64,000 nucleotides of DNA from Dermatemys mawii (GCA_007922305.1 ML677366.1:11407132-11471131); one strand, 5' to 3'. Counted from the stretch's first letter, positions 31,701 through 45,685 are shown. The notes: generated by a model from the letters alone, not told the origin. Made by a program: numbers and translations.

Positions 31701-34310
31701 GTTAAAGAAAATCCCCCCAGACTTCTTTGGAGTCTAAAAAAACCATCTCGCTGATGAAATAACCTTTTCCATTATACAAAGGTTCACTCCAAGGGTGGAT
31801 ATTATTCTCTTGGAGGCAGTGAAAATGTAGCTCCATGGAGAATATTGAAAAGAAGGGTTTGTAAACGGGAATACTCTGTTCTGGGACAAAGAATCAGGAA
31901 GAACACTGGACCCTGCTGTTGAATTGTTCAAGTGGCCTTTGTTGGCAGGTTATGTTTCAAAGTGACCTCACATCTCAGCCTGTCAAACCAAAGAAAGTGA
32001 CCTGAGCAGTGTTTCAATTGCCACTTTCTTTTCGGGAAACAAGACGTTGCTTCCTGCTGATGGTTGCAAAGGCGACCTGTAAAGCTTTCTTTGTCAATGA
32101 AATAAATAATAATAATTAACAAACTCTTCAAGAGTCCATATCAGCAATAGACTTTAAGATACCAAATCAGCCACAGGACGAAGATGCTTGAATAACGTGA
32201 ACATTTATACCGAGGCTCTAAAATTACTAATAGATACATTTGACAATAAAAAAACTGGAAATCATTTCCCCCTTTCCTAAGATGCCACAACTTAACCTGA
32301 GGATTGTGTGTGTCACCCAGAATCACAGAAGACAGAGGAGCATCCAGGCCATCACCGTGCAGGGTCAGGATTGTTCCTTACCGTATGGCTCCACACATCA
32401 AAGGCCTTGTAAGGAATGCAGGAAATTAATGCCGCTTTAGTGATATCAGCTGTTGAAGTGGGATATAATTCAGGTCTTGGCAGGTAAAAAGCTTTTCAGT
32501 TCATATTTATTCTGCAGAATGCAGGGCTGTCGGCTGTTCAGAGTCCGATCTGGATGGGAACGACAGTGGCACCTGGGTCATTATCTTGCTCAACAGCTGC
32601 ACAACAGCCCCTGCCTTTGCCTTCACTTTGCAGCTGTTCCACAGATTGCAACCACCCATCCCCCAGCAATTCCTGAGACATACCCACTAACTCTAGCATG
32701 GGGCATGGAATAACGCAGCGCACACAGTTCCGGGGCAGGGAAGCTGCGCTCTCTCCCTGCAGCTTGCACACCCTCCTGGGAGCAGGGAAATCTCTCTCCC
32801 TGCAGCCTGCAGCCTGTCCTCTCGCTCCCACACTCTTTCTGTCTCTCTCACACTACAGCTTGCACTATGCTCTGCTTACAACTTCACTCTGCTCTACTGT
32901 GTAGCGAGTCAGCAGTTAGCTGGCTGTATTCCCCCTATGAATCCTCCTTTGTCACATGGTACTAGCCAGCCACTTCCATGACCAGTTCTTGGTTTCCACG
33001 TATGTCAGGACAGAGCAGATACTGGGGCACAGTATATTTAATCTACTCCCCAATTGTCAGTGCACACTGAGGACCCAATTTACATCGGTAGCAAAATTCA
33101 CCGCTGGGTTCAATGGGTGCTGGCTCTAGCCCCAACTATTCTGAGCAGCTGCCTGTCAGGAGTCCTGTTAGCAGCTTCTCCTTTCCCCCACTGAGCCCTG
33201 AGACTGTTCCATGGGGGAAGGAGGAGCTGCCATTTCAGTGATTTATTGACTACTCTCAGCTTAACCAGGGCAGCCCTTCAGTCAGGCCACTGAGAGCCTT
33301 TCATGTCCAGCGGCAAACACATCATCCGAGCAAAGTTACAGGTAATTCTGTCTTTCCTTGGGACATGTCTACCAGTAACTTACTCTGCGATTTCCTAGTA
33401 CTTACAAGAGACTTACTCTGGAATTACCCTCTGCCTCTGTACACTCTGTATTACTTATCTTTCAATTACCCCCTTGCTGCAAGCGGACACATCTAGCCCT
33501 CTACCTTAAGTTTTTCTGTAGTCCTAAGTATCTAAGTACTACCGCAAGTTTAAATGCTAAAGTTTAAATGTTAAACTTTAATGTAATTACTTTACAATTA
33601 CCTCCCTTAGCTACCCCACTTACCAGGCGATGTCTGAGACTCTCTGCACCACTTACCCTATTTTTACTCCCACCTCTGAAGAGCGTAATTTACTCTAGGC
33701 CTGAGTCTGCAATCTTTACTGTGGGGGGGGGGGGTGCAGGAGAGAGAGAGAGAGTGAGCACACAAGCACATGCACGCTCTGGAGAGGGGAGAAATTCAGA
33801 TCATTTCCCTCTTTTTCCCAGGGAGGGAGATGCTCAGGGGCAGGGAGAGGGACTCAGAAATATTGTCATAGGCTCTTTAGCAGGCACCAGCATAATCCCC
33901 ATTAACAGATGGCAGCTCAGTTTAGCATTCTGCCTGAAGGATAGCTCCTTCGGCAAAGCATCCACCCCTTCCCCGCCCCCAGAGCAGCTTTCTGCTGACA
34001 GCATTGGGAAGGAGCCCAAATCCTACCGCGACCATAAGGACGCTGCATTCACAGAGCAGGTTATAAAACAAGCCTGGGAGGAAATTCATCTCCTTGACTG
34101 TGCCACTATGTTTTTCTGATGTTCCAACTGAATGTGAATATTAATGTGGAAGCAATTAATGAATCCATTTATATTAACCTGGGGCCTGATTCTGAGAGAT
34201 GCTGAGCACCCACATCTCCCATTGGACTTCGGGGATCCTGGATTTAGAGGGATATTATTGTGGTGGTAGCAGAGGATCAAAGTGAGACTGAGTTTTGTAT
34301 GTCTACCTGT
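28798..34310. other. Upstream region (5' intron or flank of SV2B), no gene recognised
   Basis: No coding exon, tRNA or CpG-rich promoter stands out. A G12 run (33723-33734) with an adjoining (AG)n lies inside the 183-codon frame at 33568-34119, which has no family features and is probably chance. An AT-rich tract with (TA)-like runs lies at 29660-29780. Confidence 0.5.
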
Positions 34311-34319
34311 GTGTGATAG

Positions 34320-34620
34320 GAAGGACGGTCCAGCAGTTGGGGGCATTAGCTTGAGGGCTGGGCAGACATGGTTCAATTCTGTACTCTGGCACAAATACCG
34401 TGTGTGACCTTGAGCAATTCACTTAGACTCAGTTCCTCAAAGGCACTGAAATCAAGGCGTGTCCGGCTCCAAAATACCTTTGATCTGGGGCTTAGTGTCT
34501 CCGTGCCTCAGCTCCCCTTCTGTAAAATGGAGTTATTAGTATTTTGCTACCTCACAGCGGTGTTGTGAGGAGAAATACATTATGAAGCTTGTAAGCATAG
34601 GCGGTGAATTATACAGGCCC
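34320..34620 (+). repeat. MIR-like SINE with an internal insertion
   Basis: The SINE order is ctgggcagacatggttcaat, gtgtgaccttgagcaattca, cttag, then about 70 foreign bases (34425-34495), then tgcctcagctccccttctgt and ggtgttgtgaggagaaat. The insert is bounded by cttag on both sides. Confidence 0.65.
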
Positions 34621-34889
34621 GTGGTGCCCGTGCTCCACCAATAATCAGGATCGTGGGCCCAGCTCCACCAATGTTTGGAGTCCCAGCTGCCTCCCAGGGC
34701 TTCACTGCCCCATTACCCCTCCCGGACATATGGCCCTGCTCCCATGTGAGGGGCAGGACTTGGACCTGTTCTGGGCACCATCAAAAACGGTACAAACCTG
34801 GCGCCCATGCTTGTGAGGTGCTCAAATGCCATGGTAACGGAGGGCTAAGGAGCATAGAGGCTAGGTCCATAGATAGCGAGAGATAGTCC

Positions 34890-35100
34890 CTACCCAAAAG
34901 AGTTTACAGCCTAACCAGACAAGATAAACAACCAAGGGAAGAAAGGAAGCACTATTGTCCCCATTTCACAGCAGGGGAACAGGTTCCCAGAGAGATTAAA
35001 CAATTTGCCTAGGGTCACACAGAAAGTCTGTGCCAGAACTGTGGATTGAAGCCAGACCTCCCGAGTCTCAATCCAACTGCTTAGCCACAAGACCACCCTT
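34890..35100 (-). repeat. MIR-like SINE, reverse orientation
   Basis: ccccatttcacagcagggga, agagagattaaacaatttgc, ctagggtcacacagaaagtc and gattgaagccagacctccc give the reverse of the MIR order. Confidence 0.7.
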
Positions 35101-35919
35101 CCTCTCTTTGGAGGGACACACTCAGTAGACCCATTAAAATATCATCTCTCTCTGAAGTCATTTTCTCTGTAGTATGTGGCACATGCAGCATGCGTGACAG
35201 TGTGGTCAAAGGGTTTAATTGGAACAGCTCACAGAACTGTCTTGGGAGTAATGCAGGCAGCCCAAGCCCATGATGGTAAAATCTTCAGACCCCACTCCCC
35301 CATTCTCTCTTACGCTCACTGGTTCAGGGGTTCTCTTCCATATGCTGTAGATAAAAGTCCCAGTCCACCCTGGGAGACCACAGCACAGGCATGTGTATCT
35401 GAAGCATGCTTTCCCCTTCTCCGTTTTCTCTCTACTGAATTTGATTACTTCATACGGACTTTTATTCACTCATGTAAAACCGTTTCTGCCCAAACCAAAT
35501 TAATGCCCTGCACCATCTTAATTTCAGGAGGGGCCTTGGGAGATGGCGAGGCTGATGGGGGGAAACACTTCTGCTGCATAATTCTCATGAACTCCTGTGC
35601 CCGGGGAACAGGAAAGCACAACAGAATTAATATCTATTAGTTAATATTCTGAGTAATTATTTTTTTATCTCACTTGAAACCCAGTAATCTTCCTTAATGC
35701 CTCAGGCCATTTATTTGATTTTGCTGGAATAAAAAGAAACAGACTATTTACCCTCTTGTTTGCACTGTAATATTTTCTTTTCTGTTCACTGAGGCCCTGC
35801 TCCCCAGCTCCACCCATATAACCCCATGTGCGGAGTGCACAACTGGATTTAAGGGCAGACTATGATCCTGTCAAGGACTGAGTCTAAAAGGGACTTTACT
35901 GAAGGGAGTAGGGTACAGA

Positions 35920-36160
35920 GGAGCCTAGGGCAGCAGGATTTGCGGGGCGGCATTTTGGCGGCAGCTCCTCCGGCGTCCATTGAGGGGGCAGCCAGGGAAG
36001 CAGTCATCAGGGCGGCAGTCAGGGGACGGGTAGCCGAAGCCGCGGGACCAACGGACCTCTAGCAGAAATGCAGCCGAATCTGCGGGACCGGTGGACCTCC
36101 CACAGGTGTGCCGCCAAAGGCCGCCTAGGGTGGCCAAAAAGCTCACGCCGCCACTGGATA
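35920..36160. mobile_element. GC-rich MITE-like repeat
   Basis: A CG-dense block in AT-rich surroundings, with repeated gcggcattttggcggc and gccgcgggaccaacggacc / tctgcgggaccggtggacc motifs. It resembles non-autonomous DNA elements of turtles. No clean target-site duplication was found. Confidence 0.5.
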
Positions 36161-37189
36161 TAGCCTGTCTGCTTTGTGGATAGCCTTTCTGCTTTTCTGT
36201 TTGGGAAATCTGAGGGTGATTTTTGAACAGGCAGGTTTGCTTTAAAAGAAAGCCTAGGATTTGTGCAAACACAGCCCTTGGGAGGGGAAAACCTGGCAGT
36301 TTGTAGGAAAGGCAGGTTCTGCATTTGGGAAGATAATCCCCACTTGGTCCTTTTATTCTCACTGCTATCAAAGCCCGCAAAGCAGATTGACTCATCTTTC
36401 TGGCCAAAGATGGCCCATAACTGGAACCTAGATTCTAAACCCCTTCAAAGTTGAGCGTGTTTGGTTGAAAAGAAGTTGGATTCAAATCCTATTTTGAAAC
36501 AATTTCTTGAAAGCAGAGCCTTCAAGGGAGGTATCAGCACCATCAAAGCTGAAGCTGCTCTGGCCTCAAAAACCATGAATCTTCATCGAATCCTAATCCA
36601 TATCCAGCTCCGAACACAGCTTCCTCATCCATTCATTAGTCTCAGTCATGGAAAGCTATGTGTATTTCTTCTCCGGCCCATAGTGAATAAACATCAATCC
36701 CCATGTCAGCAAAGGGAGAGGGCACTGCTTAAGAGAAATATGCAGCACATCCTCCCTCCCAGGGACTGTATCACCTCTGCAGACCGCCTACTCCCTGCTA
36801 CTCCGAAAGCAATGGAAGTTTGATTGAGTAAGGTCCTCGGGATTTAGTCAAATAATAATTGCTAGTGCTATTCTGAGAGCAGCAGTTACATCTGCTGGCA
36901 ATAGAAAAGTAATCTAGGAAATCACAAGAAAAGTCAAAGCCAGTCGGACACTCTACAGATTTAGTTGCAAGTGAATGGCCCGCCTCCCAATGGGTACACA
37001 AGACCACACCCTCTATATAAATGAGACCACACCTTCTAATGCTCTGACCACCTTTCGCAGACCCATACACAAAACTCAACAGCTGCAAAATCTGCCGAAG
37101 AGTTGAGCAATATCCAGGATGAAAATTGCTCATCTCATTTGGGTAAAAGGATCTTAGGAGGAGAAAAACAAAGGTGACCACTGAAAATT

Positions 37190-37285
37190 CATAGATGTTT
37201 TATGGCCTGTGTTATGCAGGAGGTCAGACTACATGATCACAGAGGTTCCTTCTGAATTTACAATCTACAGCTCTATGAAAACACT
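37190..37285 (+). repeat. CR1 3' UTR fragment
   Basis: gcctgtgttatgcaggaggt, cagactacatgatcac and ccttctgaatttacaatct form a CR1 3' tail. Confidence 0.8.
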
Positions 37286-37289
37286 GAAA

Positions 37290-40200
37290 TCTTCACAGCT
37301 ACATCAGCTACTGTTATCTGTGGTCCCCTATTATGGATCCAGATCTCAAAGATAGCTTGGATTATCTCCCCCCTAATCGTGTGTTGCTACACGATTGTTT
37401 AGCATTTAATGCAAGTTGAACAATGAGGGAAGGGGATAGGTTGGAAGAGGAGAGATTAGGCGGGACATGATCAAGGCATGGACAAGGATTTCAGCCATAT
37501 GGGCTGATGGCAAGGATGGATTCCTGCCAAAATGTAGAGGGAAAAGTGGCGAGATCTGGAGAAAGGCTGGATGTGATAACAGACAGGAAAGAGGAATTAC
37601 TAGCCAGCTGATAGGGGGAGAGTGGAAGGAAAAGGAATTAGGAGTCAAGGAAGGAGGAGCGGACTAACGACACATCTCAAATAGAGGGCAAGAGTCAGAG
37701 ACTGGAGTGAGGAGGACAGGATATTTGGTGTACAGAGGGAAGTGGCTGAACATGGGGGGAAGTGTAAAGGGGAAAATGAAAACTCTAGGGAAATTATTAA
37801 TACATAAACAGTAGAAAGAGCAATCCCTGTAGTTTAGCAATAACATGAGCTCTAAACTTCATATCTGAGTATTATATTCCCATCCCATTCTCATTAGAAC
37901 TGAGCCCTTAATTCTCACTACATCTTCAAAAGCAAACTCCTGCTTGTCTTTTGTAATCGTATTTCACCTCCAAAAACAGCTGGAATAATACCTGTACGGA
38001 GGACCCAGAACATTTTACTAGAGCATATGTCAATGACATATGTTCATAGGGAACTAGTGGGGAAAAACTCAGCGCATCTAAATCGCTTAGAATATGAGGG
38101 GATTATGCCTGGCTTTTTCTAAATGGATCCCATCTCTTCTATTGTGAGTTTGCAGCCATTCGTTCCATATTTCATCCACATCATCACATGAACTGATCGC
38201 ATGACACCAATGAAACAGAGATCCTTGGGATTTTCATATATGGTGACAATGGGCCAGATCCTCAGATGGTGTAAATCAACATAGCTTTGTTGAAGACAAT
38301 GGAGTCATGCTGATTTCAATCAGCTAAGGATCTGGTCCATGGTTTGTTGCTCCCTGATCAGGCAACATGACAGAAGTTTATAGTTAGATACAGACAGATA
38401 TTGCATAGCATATCATTTAAAAATAGAATTCCCTTTGATTTCTCTTGGCTCCCTCTCAAACCCAACTAGGTCCAGAGGGGATTATGTGCTGCAGTTTCTT
38501 CAACTGGATCTAGCCACAATCTAAGTCTAAAGGAAACCATGACCTGCTAGAGATGGGCCCACATCAAAATGCCAGGTCTGAACTCCCCTGAACTTTGCAC
38601 CCAGATCAGAACTTCCCCAAATTTCACTTCTTGGGCCCATCTTCTAGCATCTGCCATGCTCCTCCTCCAGGGAATCTAGCTCAGGTGCATGAGCTTTCTC
38701 AGCACTGCCCATGCAACTGGGTTTGATCTACAGGAGGTGGGAAGCTACTCTGTCACCGATGAAAGGCATTTTAAAAACCCACAAAATAACCATGTTGTGA
38801 TGGTCTGGCATTTATTTTGCATTGTGCATGGCTTGATGTCATGTCACAACTTCATCACATATTCACACAATACAGATCTTGTCATACGAAGTCAAGACCT
38901 GTGGCCATGATTATTTTACTCATCCAGTGCTCATTTTTCCTGGCTTCAGGAAGGTAAAGGAGTGTTTCTCTCCAGTCTCTGGGAGAAATGCTGCCATCAG
39001 CTCATTCTCCCAACTTCACCTGAAGCAATGAACAAACATGAAGCAAAGGCACCCCCCTCCATCCATCCATTGGCTCAATGTTCCCCAAGCCACCTCATCG
39101 AGCAGAGCTCTGCTCACTCGGCTTGGAGTCAGGACTAGTAATTATTGCACGCACAGATCCTTCAAAGGCCACATATAGAAGTGCAAGCTGGGTATCACTG
39201 CAATAAAACTGTACTCATTTACCGTAATTGAAATCTAGTGGTTTGAAGCAACACATTATTCACCCACAAATCAGATACCTACTTTTCTTGCAGTTGTCTC
39301 TAAGAGTGTTACCAGCTGGGACCTATATTAAGAGTCTGCTTTCAGTTTTGTCGTCATAAAATTACACCCACAAATAATTATGGCTATAATAATTGGGCCT
39401 AAGGCTTACACATTTACTGAATTTGTGGGCACAATAAGACATGGTTTGCAGATACTTAAAAATGCTATACATTGTACCCACAATTAACAGCAGGGGTAAT
39501 TATTTGTAGGAGCAAAACTGCAAAATAGGAGGCTAGATTAAAAAATCAAGCCATAACATGCAGGTCTTTAATAGATTTTATATTTACAGGTAAGACTTTT
39601 GAAAACTGAGTAAAGGAAATATCTTTTGCTGTTGTTTAAATCAAAAACATAGCACTACACTAAAAATAATAAACATTAACCTGTTACCCAAGAGACTTTT
39701 TTGTATCAACTTTTTGTTATTTGATGGACAGTGTAGTATAAGCCAGAAAAAAAACCCAGTGGAACTTATTAAGTAAGCTATCTGCAACACCGATTCTCTA
39801 TTACTAGCTGTGAGTCACAATTCACAAGAAAAGAAAGACATTTGAATGTCATTGACTTCATATCCTGTAGTAACAAGGAATAGTTTTCAAGATCATAAAC
39901 AGCATCCAATGACTACTGCTACCCTGTGATATAGATAGCCCAGGTAGGGTAACACTCCACTGTCCAATTTAAGATTGGAGATTTGCTTTCAGATGCCTCT
40001 GCGTTTCTTATCACTTCAGAATGGTGCTCATCTATTCATTCCACATATGTTACAGATTCATGGGAGATTGTCAATGATGTATCCATGGCATGTTAGAAAT
40101 ATAGGGAAAACAAGAGCTTGGGTAATTTAGTGTACTATCAACATAAAATGCATTATTTAGAGAAAACATTTTAGTTCAAATTATATTGCTACAGAGTTTA

Positions 40201-40690
40201 TTGAGCTTGGACTGTCATGTTGTTGGATAATCTGTATTTATTATTTGGTACATTTTTATACTTGTGTGTGCCCATCCTGTGTTTAATGAAGCAATCTTGG
40301 AATTAATTCATTACAGTAATCTAGTTTCGAGGAGGATAAATCCTGGGGCCTGAGGATAAGTAAGTTATCCTAAGAAACGCTGACAAATTATGGGTCAGAT
40401 CTCCAGCTGGTATAAATAAGGGTAACTTCATTGAATTCAATGGAACTATGCCAATTTATACCCGCTGAGACTCTGGCCCTACTGGTCTATTTTGCTGCCC
40501 TTACTCATATCGCATAGTACCTTCAAGTGGCAGAAGCGGGTCAATAAGGAGCACATACAAAGCTATTTAATTTAACATGAATAAACAACAATATGTGGAA
40601 AAAACAGAAAAGAAACATCAAGGTTTCTATTTGATCCAAGTTGTCTGATATTATTTAGGGAACAGTAGGAAATCATCACTTTTTTCTTAA
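37290..40690. other. Upstream region with no gene; two short foldback repeats
   Basis: AT-rich, no exon-like frame. Short palindromic repeats lie at 38250-38340 and 40392-40478, built on ggccagatc..gtgtaaatca..gaagacaatggag arms. Confidence 0.5.
38250..38340. repeat. Short foldback repeat (ccagatcctcag..aaggatctggtcc family)
   Basis: gggccagatcctcagatgg at the left and ctaaggatctggtcc at the right are inverted; the inner arms are gtaaatcaacatagct and catgctgatttcaatc. Related copies: 40392-40478 and partial ones near 50930, 51540 and 54620. Confidence 0.7.
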
Positions 40691-40699
40691 TGGGGTGTA

Positions 40700-40790
40700 T
40701 CGTCTAATTGGAGAGCTCTGACTTTAATTTGAACAAATGCAAGGTAATGCATTTTGAGTCTAAACATCATTGTGGTGTGGTGTGGTGTGT
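40700..40790 (+). repeat. CR1 ORF2 fragment
   Basis: Frame reads FNLNKCKVMHF, a conserved CR1 reverse transcriptase phrase. It is cut off abruptly on both sides. Confidence 0.65.
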
Positions 40791-40878
40791 CAGGCCTTCT
40801 CTGTCCCCTGCTGGAGACACCAGCGCCTTAATAGTCCCCACCCAAGGAAAAGAGACTCAGACCAGGAACCAACAAGGC

Positions 40879-41098
40879 CAGGGGTTCTCAAACAGGGGGT
40901 CGGGACCCTTCAGGGGGTGGCAAGGTTATTACATGGGGGGTCATGAGCTGTCAGCCTTCACCCCAAATCCTGTTTTGCCTCCAGCATTTATAATAGTGTT
41001 AAATACATTTAAAAAGTGTTTTTAATTTATAAGGGGAGTCGCACTCAGAGGCTTGCTGTGTGAAAGGGGTCACCAGTAAAAAGATTTGAGACCCACTG
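40879..41098. mobile_element. hAT-like MITE
   Basis: Begins caggggttctcaaac and ends gatttgagacccactg, inverted repeats. Inner blocks gggggtcgggaccc and gtgtgaaaggggtcaccag are typical. The flanks aacaaggc / aagaagac match at 6 of 8 bases. Confidence 0.75.
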
Positions 41099-41451
41099 AA
41101 GAAGACAGTCTTCCAGAAGGTCCAGGAGGAAATACTGACCATCCAAGAGCCAGCAGGCCAGTTAAGGTTTGCCCGCTTCTTCTCAGGGCAAGGCAAGACT
41201 GGGCCAGAGAAGGAGCTCCTTAGGGATAGCTCAGAACCCCAGGGCCTTGCCCTCAGGCACTGCAGATAGGCATTGGCCTTGGAGTTTTGTTTTGTTTGTG
41301 TATTTAAAGGAGCAGACTGCCAAAGTTTGAGTATTAGTCTGGAGGTAGACTGACTACAGCCAATGGACAGAGGCTGGGAACACCTGCCCTAACACGTCTG
41401 GCCCCACAGGGGGTGCTATGGAGTAGCCCCACCTGCCACAATCATAAAAGG

Positions 41452-41545
41452 TGAATTTTTCAAAAGCACCTAACTGACTTAGGAGCATTAAAAGTCCAAT
41501 GGACTTTTACCCCTAAGTTACGTAGGTGCTTTTGAAATCTCATCC
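41452..41545. repeat. Short foldback repeat (tttttcaaaagcacctaa family)
   Basis: tttttcaaaagcacctaact at the left pairs with ttacgtaggtgcttttgaaa at the right. The centre is taaaagtccaatggactttta, itself nearly palindromic. Confidence 0.8.
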
Positions 41546-42094
41546 AAAGAAACCCATATAGTGCTGATTGATAAAGAATTGCAATATATGGTCAATGAAA
41601 GGGACTTGGTGATTCATGGTGGGATGTATGCTCAGAATAAATGATTTTACAAACAGTTAAGGGTTTTATAATGTGCCTCATAACTGGAATCCCTAATGAT
41701 CATATAAATCACCTTTAAAGGGATTTATCTTTCAGTCTACGTAGAACTTAATACTGGTATTATTGTTTTATTTCTTAGATTGTGATGATGAAGCAGTATG
41801 AAAACAGGAGTGTGATTGCCTGGAGAGGGCGCTGTTTGTGTGTGGAGTCAGGATTTATTCCACAATTGTTAACTTGGTTAAATTTCCCAAGGGGAAACTT
41901 CAAGGAATGCCCAGAGACTGGCCAGAAGAGGGACTGGTGATCCAGTAAGTGGCATGATTCATTCTGAATCTGTGCTAAGTCAGTGCATCAGCATAGTGCT
42001 GGCTGGACGCACTGCTCTGCTAGAGATGCTCTCTTTTTAGGAGCTGTAGAACCGCAACAGCCCTAACTCCTTGCCCTTCAAGAGATGAAGGATG

Positions 42095-42330
42095 TCACGG
42101 TGCTAGTCTAGGACTTGGGAGACATGAGCTCTAGTTCCTGCTCTGCCACAGACTTCCTGAGTGACCTTGGGTCAGTCACTTAATTTCCGTGTGCCTCAGT
42201 TGCCCCTTTGTAGAATAGGAGTAATAGCACTACCCTAACTCACAGGGGTGTTGTGAGAATAAAGCCATTAAAAGACTGTGAGGTGCTCAGATACGATGGT
42301 AAGGGGGCCCAGATTAGTAGCTAAGATATG
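42095..42330 (+). repeat. MIR/CORE SINE, nearly complete
   Basis: cacggtgctagtctaggact, then ctctagttcctgctctgcca, gtgaccttgggtcagtcact, cctcagttgcccctttgtag and ggtgttgtgagaataaagcc. Confidence 0.85.
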
Positions 42331-42339
42331 TTTAAAGAC

Positions 42340-45300
42340 ACCATGGCACTTTTCTCAGGATTAAGGGAATTAGTCTCAGTGGCCTGGACAAATACCAGGT
42401 CAGACAATTACATTCTATTTCTAAGCTGACCCTGCATAAATTACTCTTCTCTTTCCTCCTAAAAACACTGGAAGGCCTCACCAGGCCTCATGTTGTGATT
42501 ATCTCTCCATCCTTCCTAATTCTGTGCTTTTCCCTTTCACCTCCTCTTTTCTACTGAGGTCTTTTGGATCTAGAAGTGCCTCTGCTCAGATTTATCAGCT
42601 GCTTTTATGCCATCTGTTTCAATTCATTACACATACTCAGCTTCTCAACTTGACCTCTTATGGCCTTTCTCCTTCATCCTAATGGGTAGTCTTTTATAGC
42701 TTTGCATGACTCTGTCTTACCGTTCCTATTGTTCATTATTATCTTAGCTCTAGCTCACAAACACGCCCCTTCTTATTCTATGTCCTTACATTCATGAAAG
42801 CTGTTTATTCTTCAGATAAGACTGATGACTGTTACTTGTTTCATCTGTTCGATGAGCACTGCACCAGCTTACCATGGGCACATGCTGTCTTCAGATTAAA
42901 AATATATTATCTCCTTAGCAGTTCATGAAGTTTTCTGTCCTCCTGTTTCAAACAAACACGGAGAAGCAAAACTTAAACTCAGGCTGCAGTTACTTCACTA
43001 GGAAAGTCACTGTCACATGCAGCGGATGGCATTTTAGTCATCGATCTGGCACATGTTTTGTCATCGATCTGACACATGGAAAACTTACCCAATGCTCTGT
43101 GGGCGTGGGAGGCAAAGAAAACACACCAGGCCGTTGGGTTCCTGGTGTATGGTACTTTTATGGATGGAAGGAAATCAAGTAGATTAACTGTAACATTAAA
43201 TGAAATATCTGGTTTTTTAAATTTTCTTTGGAATGCAGTTTATGCAGCAGGGTATATCCGGCTTCAAGGAGAAATGGTATTGGTCCATTTGTGTCTTTTG
43301 GATGCTTTCTTCCTAAATGAACCATGTTGCTAGGTTTTGGTTCTGCATGGGACCATACATCAAAGCATCAAGCAGAGTTTGATGACAACAGTATGTGTAG
43401 TACACAAGGGGCTGGATTCTGTGGCCTACTCTGTCCACCGTCTTTGTGCCACTCAGGTGGTCCAGTGTGGGTGATTCTGGTGGAAATGACTAGTGGAGAA
43501 ACTCTCATCTGGTGTAGAGCTAGCACGGGGTGTTGGGTGAGGGATGAGGGGTTGAAGCGCAGGTATGGAGGAGCCGACATCTTCACTTCAATTCTCCATT
43601 GGTGTAGGTTACAGCAGGACCCCAGCTGCTCTAATGTACATGAGGGCTGGGTGATGGTGGATCTTGGAGCCATAAATGGCTCCATGAAGCCTTTACCCCC
43701 CATTTCCTTGCACCTGTGCTTCATATGGGGAGGGCTGAGAATCCAGAGCAAAGTGTTAGGTTAATAGCAGATGCCCATATTCATAGGATGTCCTGAGAGA
43801 CATGATACTACTGAAGCTGAAATGCCATCAGTCATTCAAGGCCATGGTGAATTGGAGATAAGTGAAGTATGTGTGTGTCTGTCCATGTGCACTCGCATGC
43901 TTCTTGAAGTGTTATGGCTTTTTGAAAACATTTCATGTGACATGATGTGGGGATGGTTATATATAGTGGGCAGCATTAAAGTCATCATTTGCCAAGAGTC
44001 ACCATAGTATGGTATCTGAGATACTTCCTTATATTTAAAATTGGGGGGACTCAGCTACTATATAGGATTGTTGTCACCTTTCCCTTTCCCCCTTCCTTCA
44101 CCCACCCACACTAAGCACAGGACTTCCACTGACAGACACTAAAGAAGGGCAAAGATCTGTGTGGTCATCCAGTGCCTCTTCAGAGGCCAGTGCAGGATTA
44201 TTCCCTCTCGTGCATTTTCTAGCATGTACTCCAGTAAATTGCACAGGTCAGCTGTAAATGACTCCGTCACTGAGGGAGGTTTCTACAGGCTAAGAGATCT
44301 CACTGTTAGCAACTATTCCCTGCTATTAAGAACACAGATTTCATAACCAGTCATTTTTCAGGCATCATTTTCAGGCATTGTCTCAGGAAAGGGCTGCCCA
44401 TTTCAGTGACATGCACAGAGCCAGGCAGCTGCCCCAGAATTCAAATTCACTCCAAGAAGTGCCTGGGCCCATAACAATCATAACTAACCTTATGTTTCTA
44501 TGATGCTATCTCACAGGATTCTTATTTCAAGTTTCCCTTCAGTGCTGTTGTACACGAAAATCTCAGGAAGCAAAGTTATTGCAATGCTAAGAATGAGATC
44601 GGATAAGAAGCTAGGTTCTAGACCTAAAATGTAATATCTTTCTTTCTTATGTAACCCCACCACTACTGCAACATTTCAATTGACTACCACTGCCTTGTGC
44701 CCATGTTAGCAATCAAAGTCCATTATGCATCTTAGCTATACAGACATATAAGCCTATGAAGTGGCAGATTTCAACAGGCATTCACTTGTAAGGCTGTCTC
44801 CAAGGATACTTAGCAGGAAAAGTGCTGGACTGTGGCTTTCATTTAATCAATATTCAGCCCATGTTTTCTGTTAGGATGCTGTTCAGGGACAGTGTGCTAG
44901 CTAGTAAGACCGACCTTCTGCAGCATCCACAAGGTGTTTGGGTTACACGAGGACATTGTCTGTGAGGGAGGAAGTAAGGAATGGGAGGCGGGGTATGTCC
45001 AGCTGTCATCCATTCCAAGAGAGTCATCAGCAAGAAAGGTTTAGAACCACCGACCTGGCCGATATACTGACGGGGTTCATCTCCATATAGCTCATGGGAT
45101 CTGATGGGATCACAGCATGAGACACTGTGTCTGCCATGCAATCCTCGCAGAAGTTTGAAAATATCATTGTCTTGAGCCATTAGAAGGACAGAATAAATAC
45201 TCAGTAGACATGTTCAATTTCCAGTGAGAAGACTATGCATTTGCCTCCCATACCATCAAGTAAATTCCTGCTTAGGTTGGACATTAAGATAAATGATGAG

Positions 45301-45685
45301 AAATCTTCAGCTCTGGAAATTAATAGCTGCAATATATCACAAGTCCATGGTACAGTGACTTGAAATGTATGCAAACAGAACATCCTCAGAATTCCCTACC
45401 AAGGCATGGGCAAATTTATTGATACTTTGCAACTGACCTGAAGCCATTATTTATTGCCTACCAAGGTGCTTGTGGGGAGGGGCCTTGTGTGGATAGAAGT
45501 TATAGCTAAATTGCCATTGGTGTATCGTGTACAGGAAGAGTTGCAGTCAGGTTATTTTTGCTTGTACTTTACTTGTGAATCTTCTGTTCAGTATAAGAAG
45601 GCTAACAAGGTGACCCGTGTTCTACAGGACTAACTACTGCATGTGCAACAACTACTTAGGAGTCAGATAGGGTACAGCCAGAGAG
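42340..45685. other. Upstream region, no gene recognised
   Basis: Opposing open frames at 43324-43764 (+) and 43368-43751 (-) overlap fully and show no family features. No RNA gene or repeat was confidently recognised. Confidence 0.45.

Noticed and set aside
33568..34119. 183-codon open frame on the plus strand
   Set aside because: Crosses a G12 run and an (AG)n repeat and has no family features; length is within chance for 64 kb read in six frames.
35920..36160. GC-rich block considered as SV2B exon 1 or promoter
   Set aside because: Repeated internal motifs suggest a transposon; there is no donor site with a matching UTR.
43324..43764. Overlapping 146- and 127-codon frames on opposite strands
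   Set aside because: Neither resembles a protein family and they overlap fully; no exon boundaries fit.
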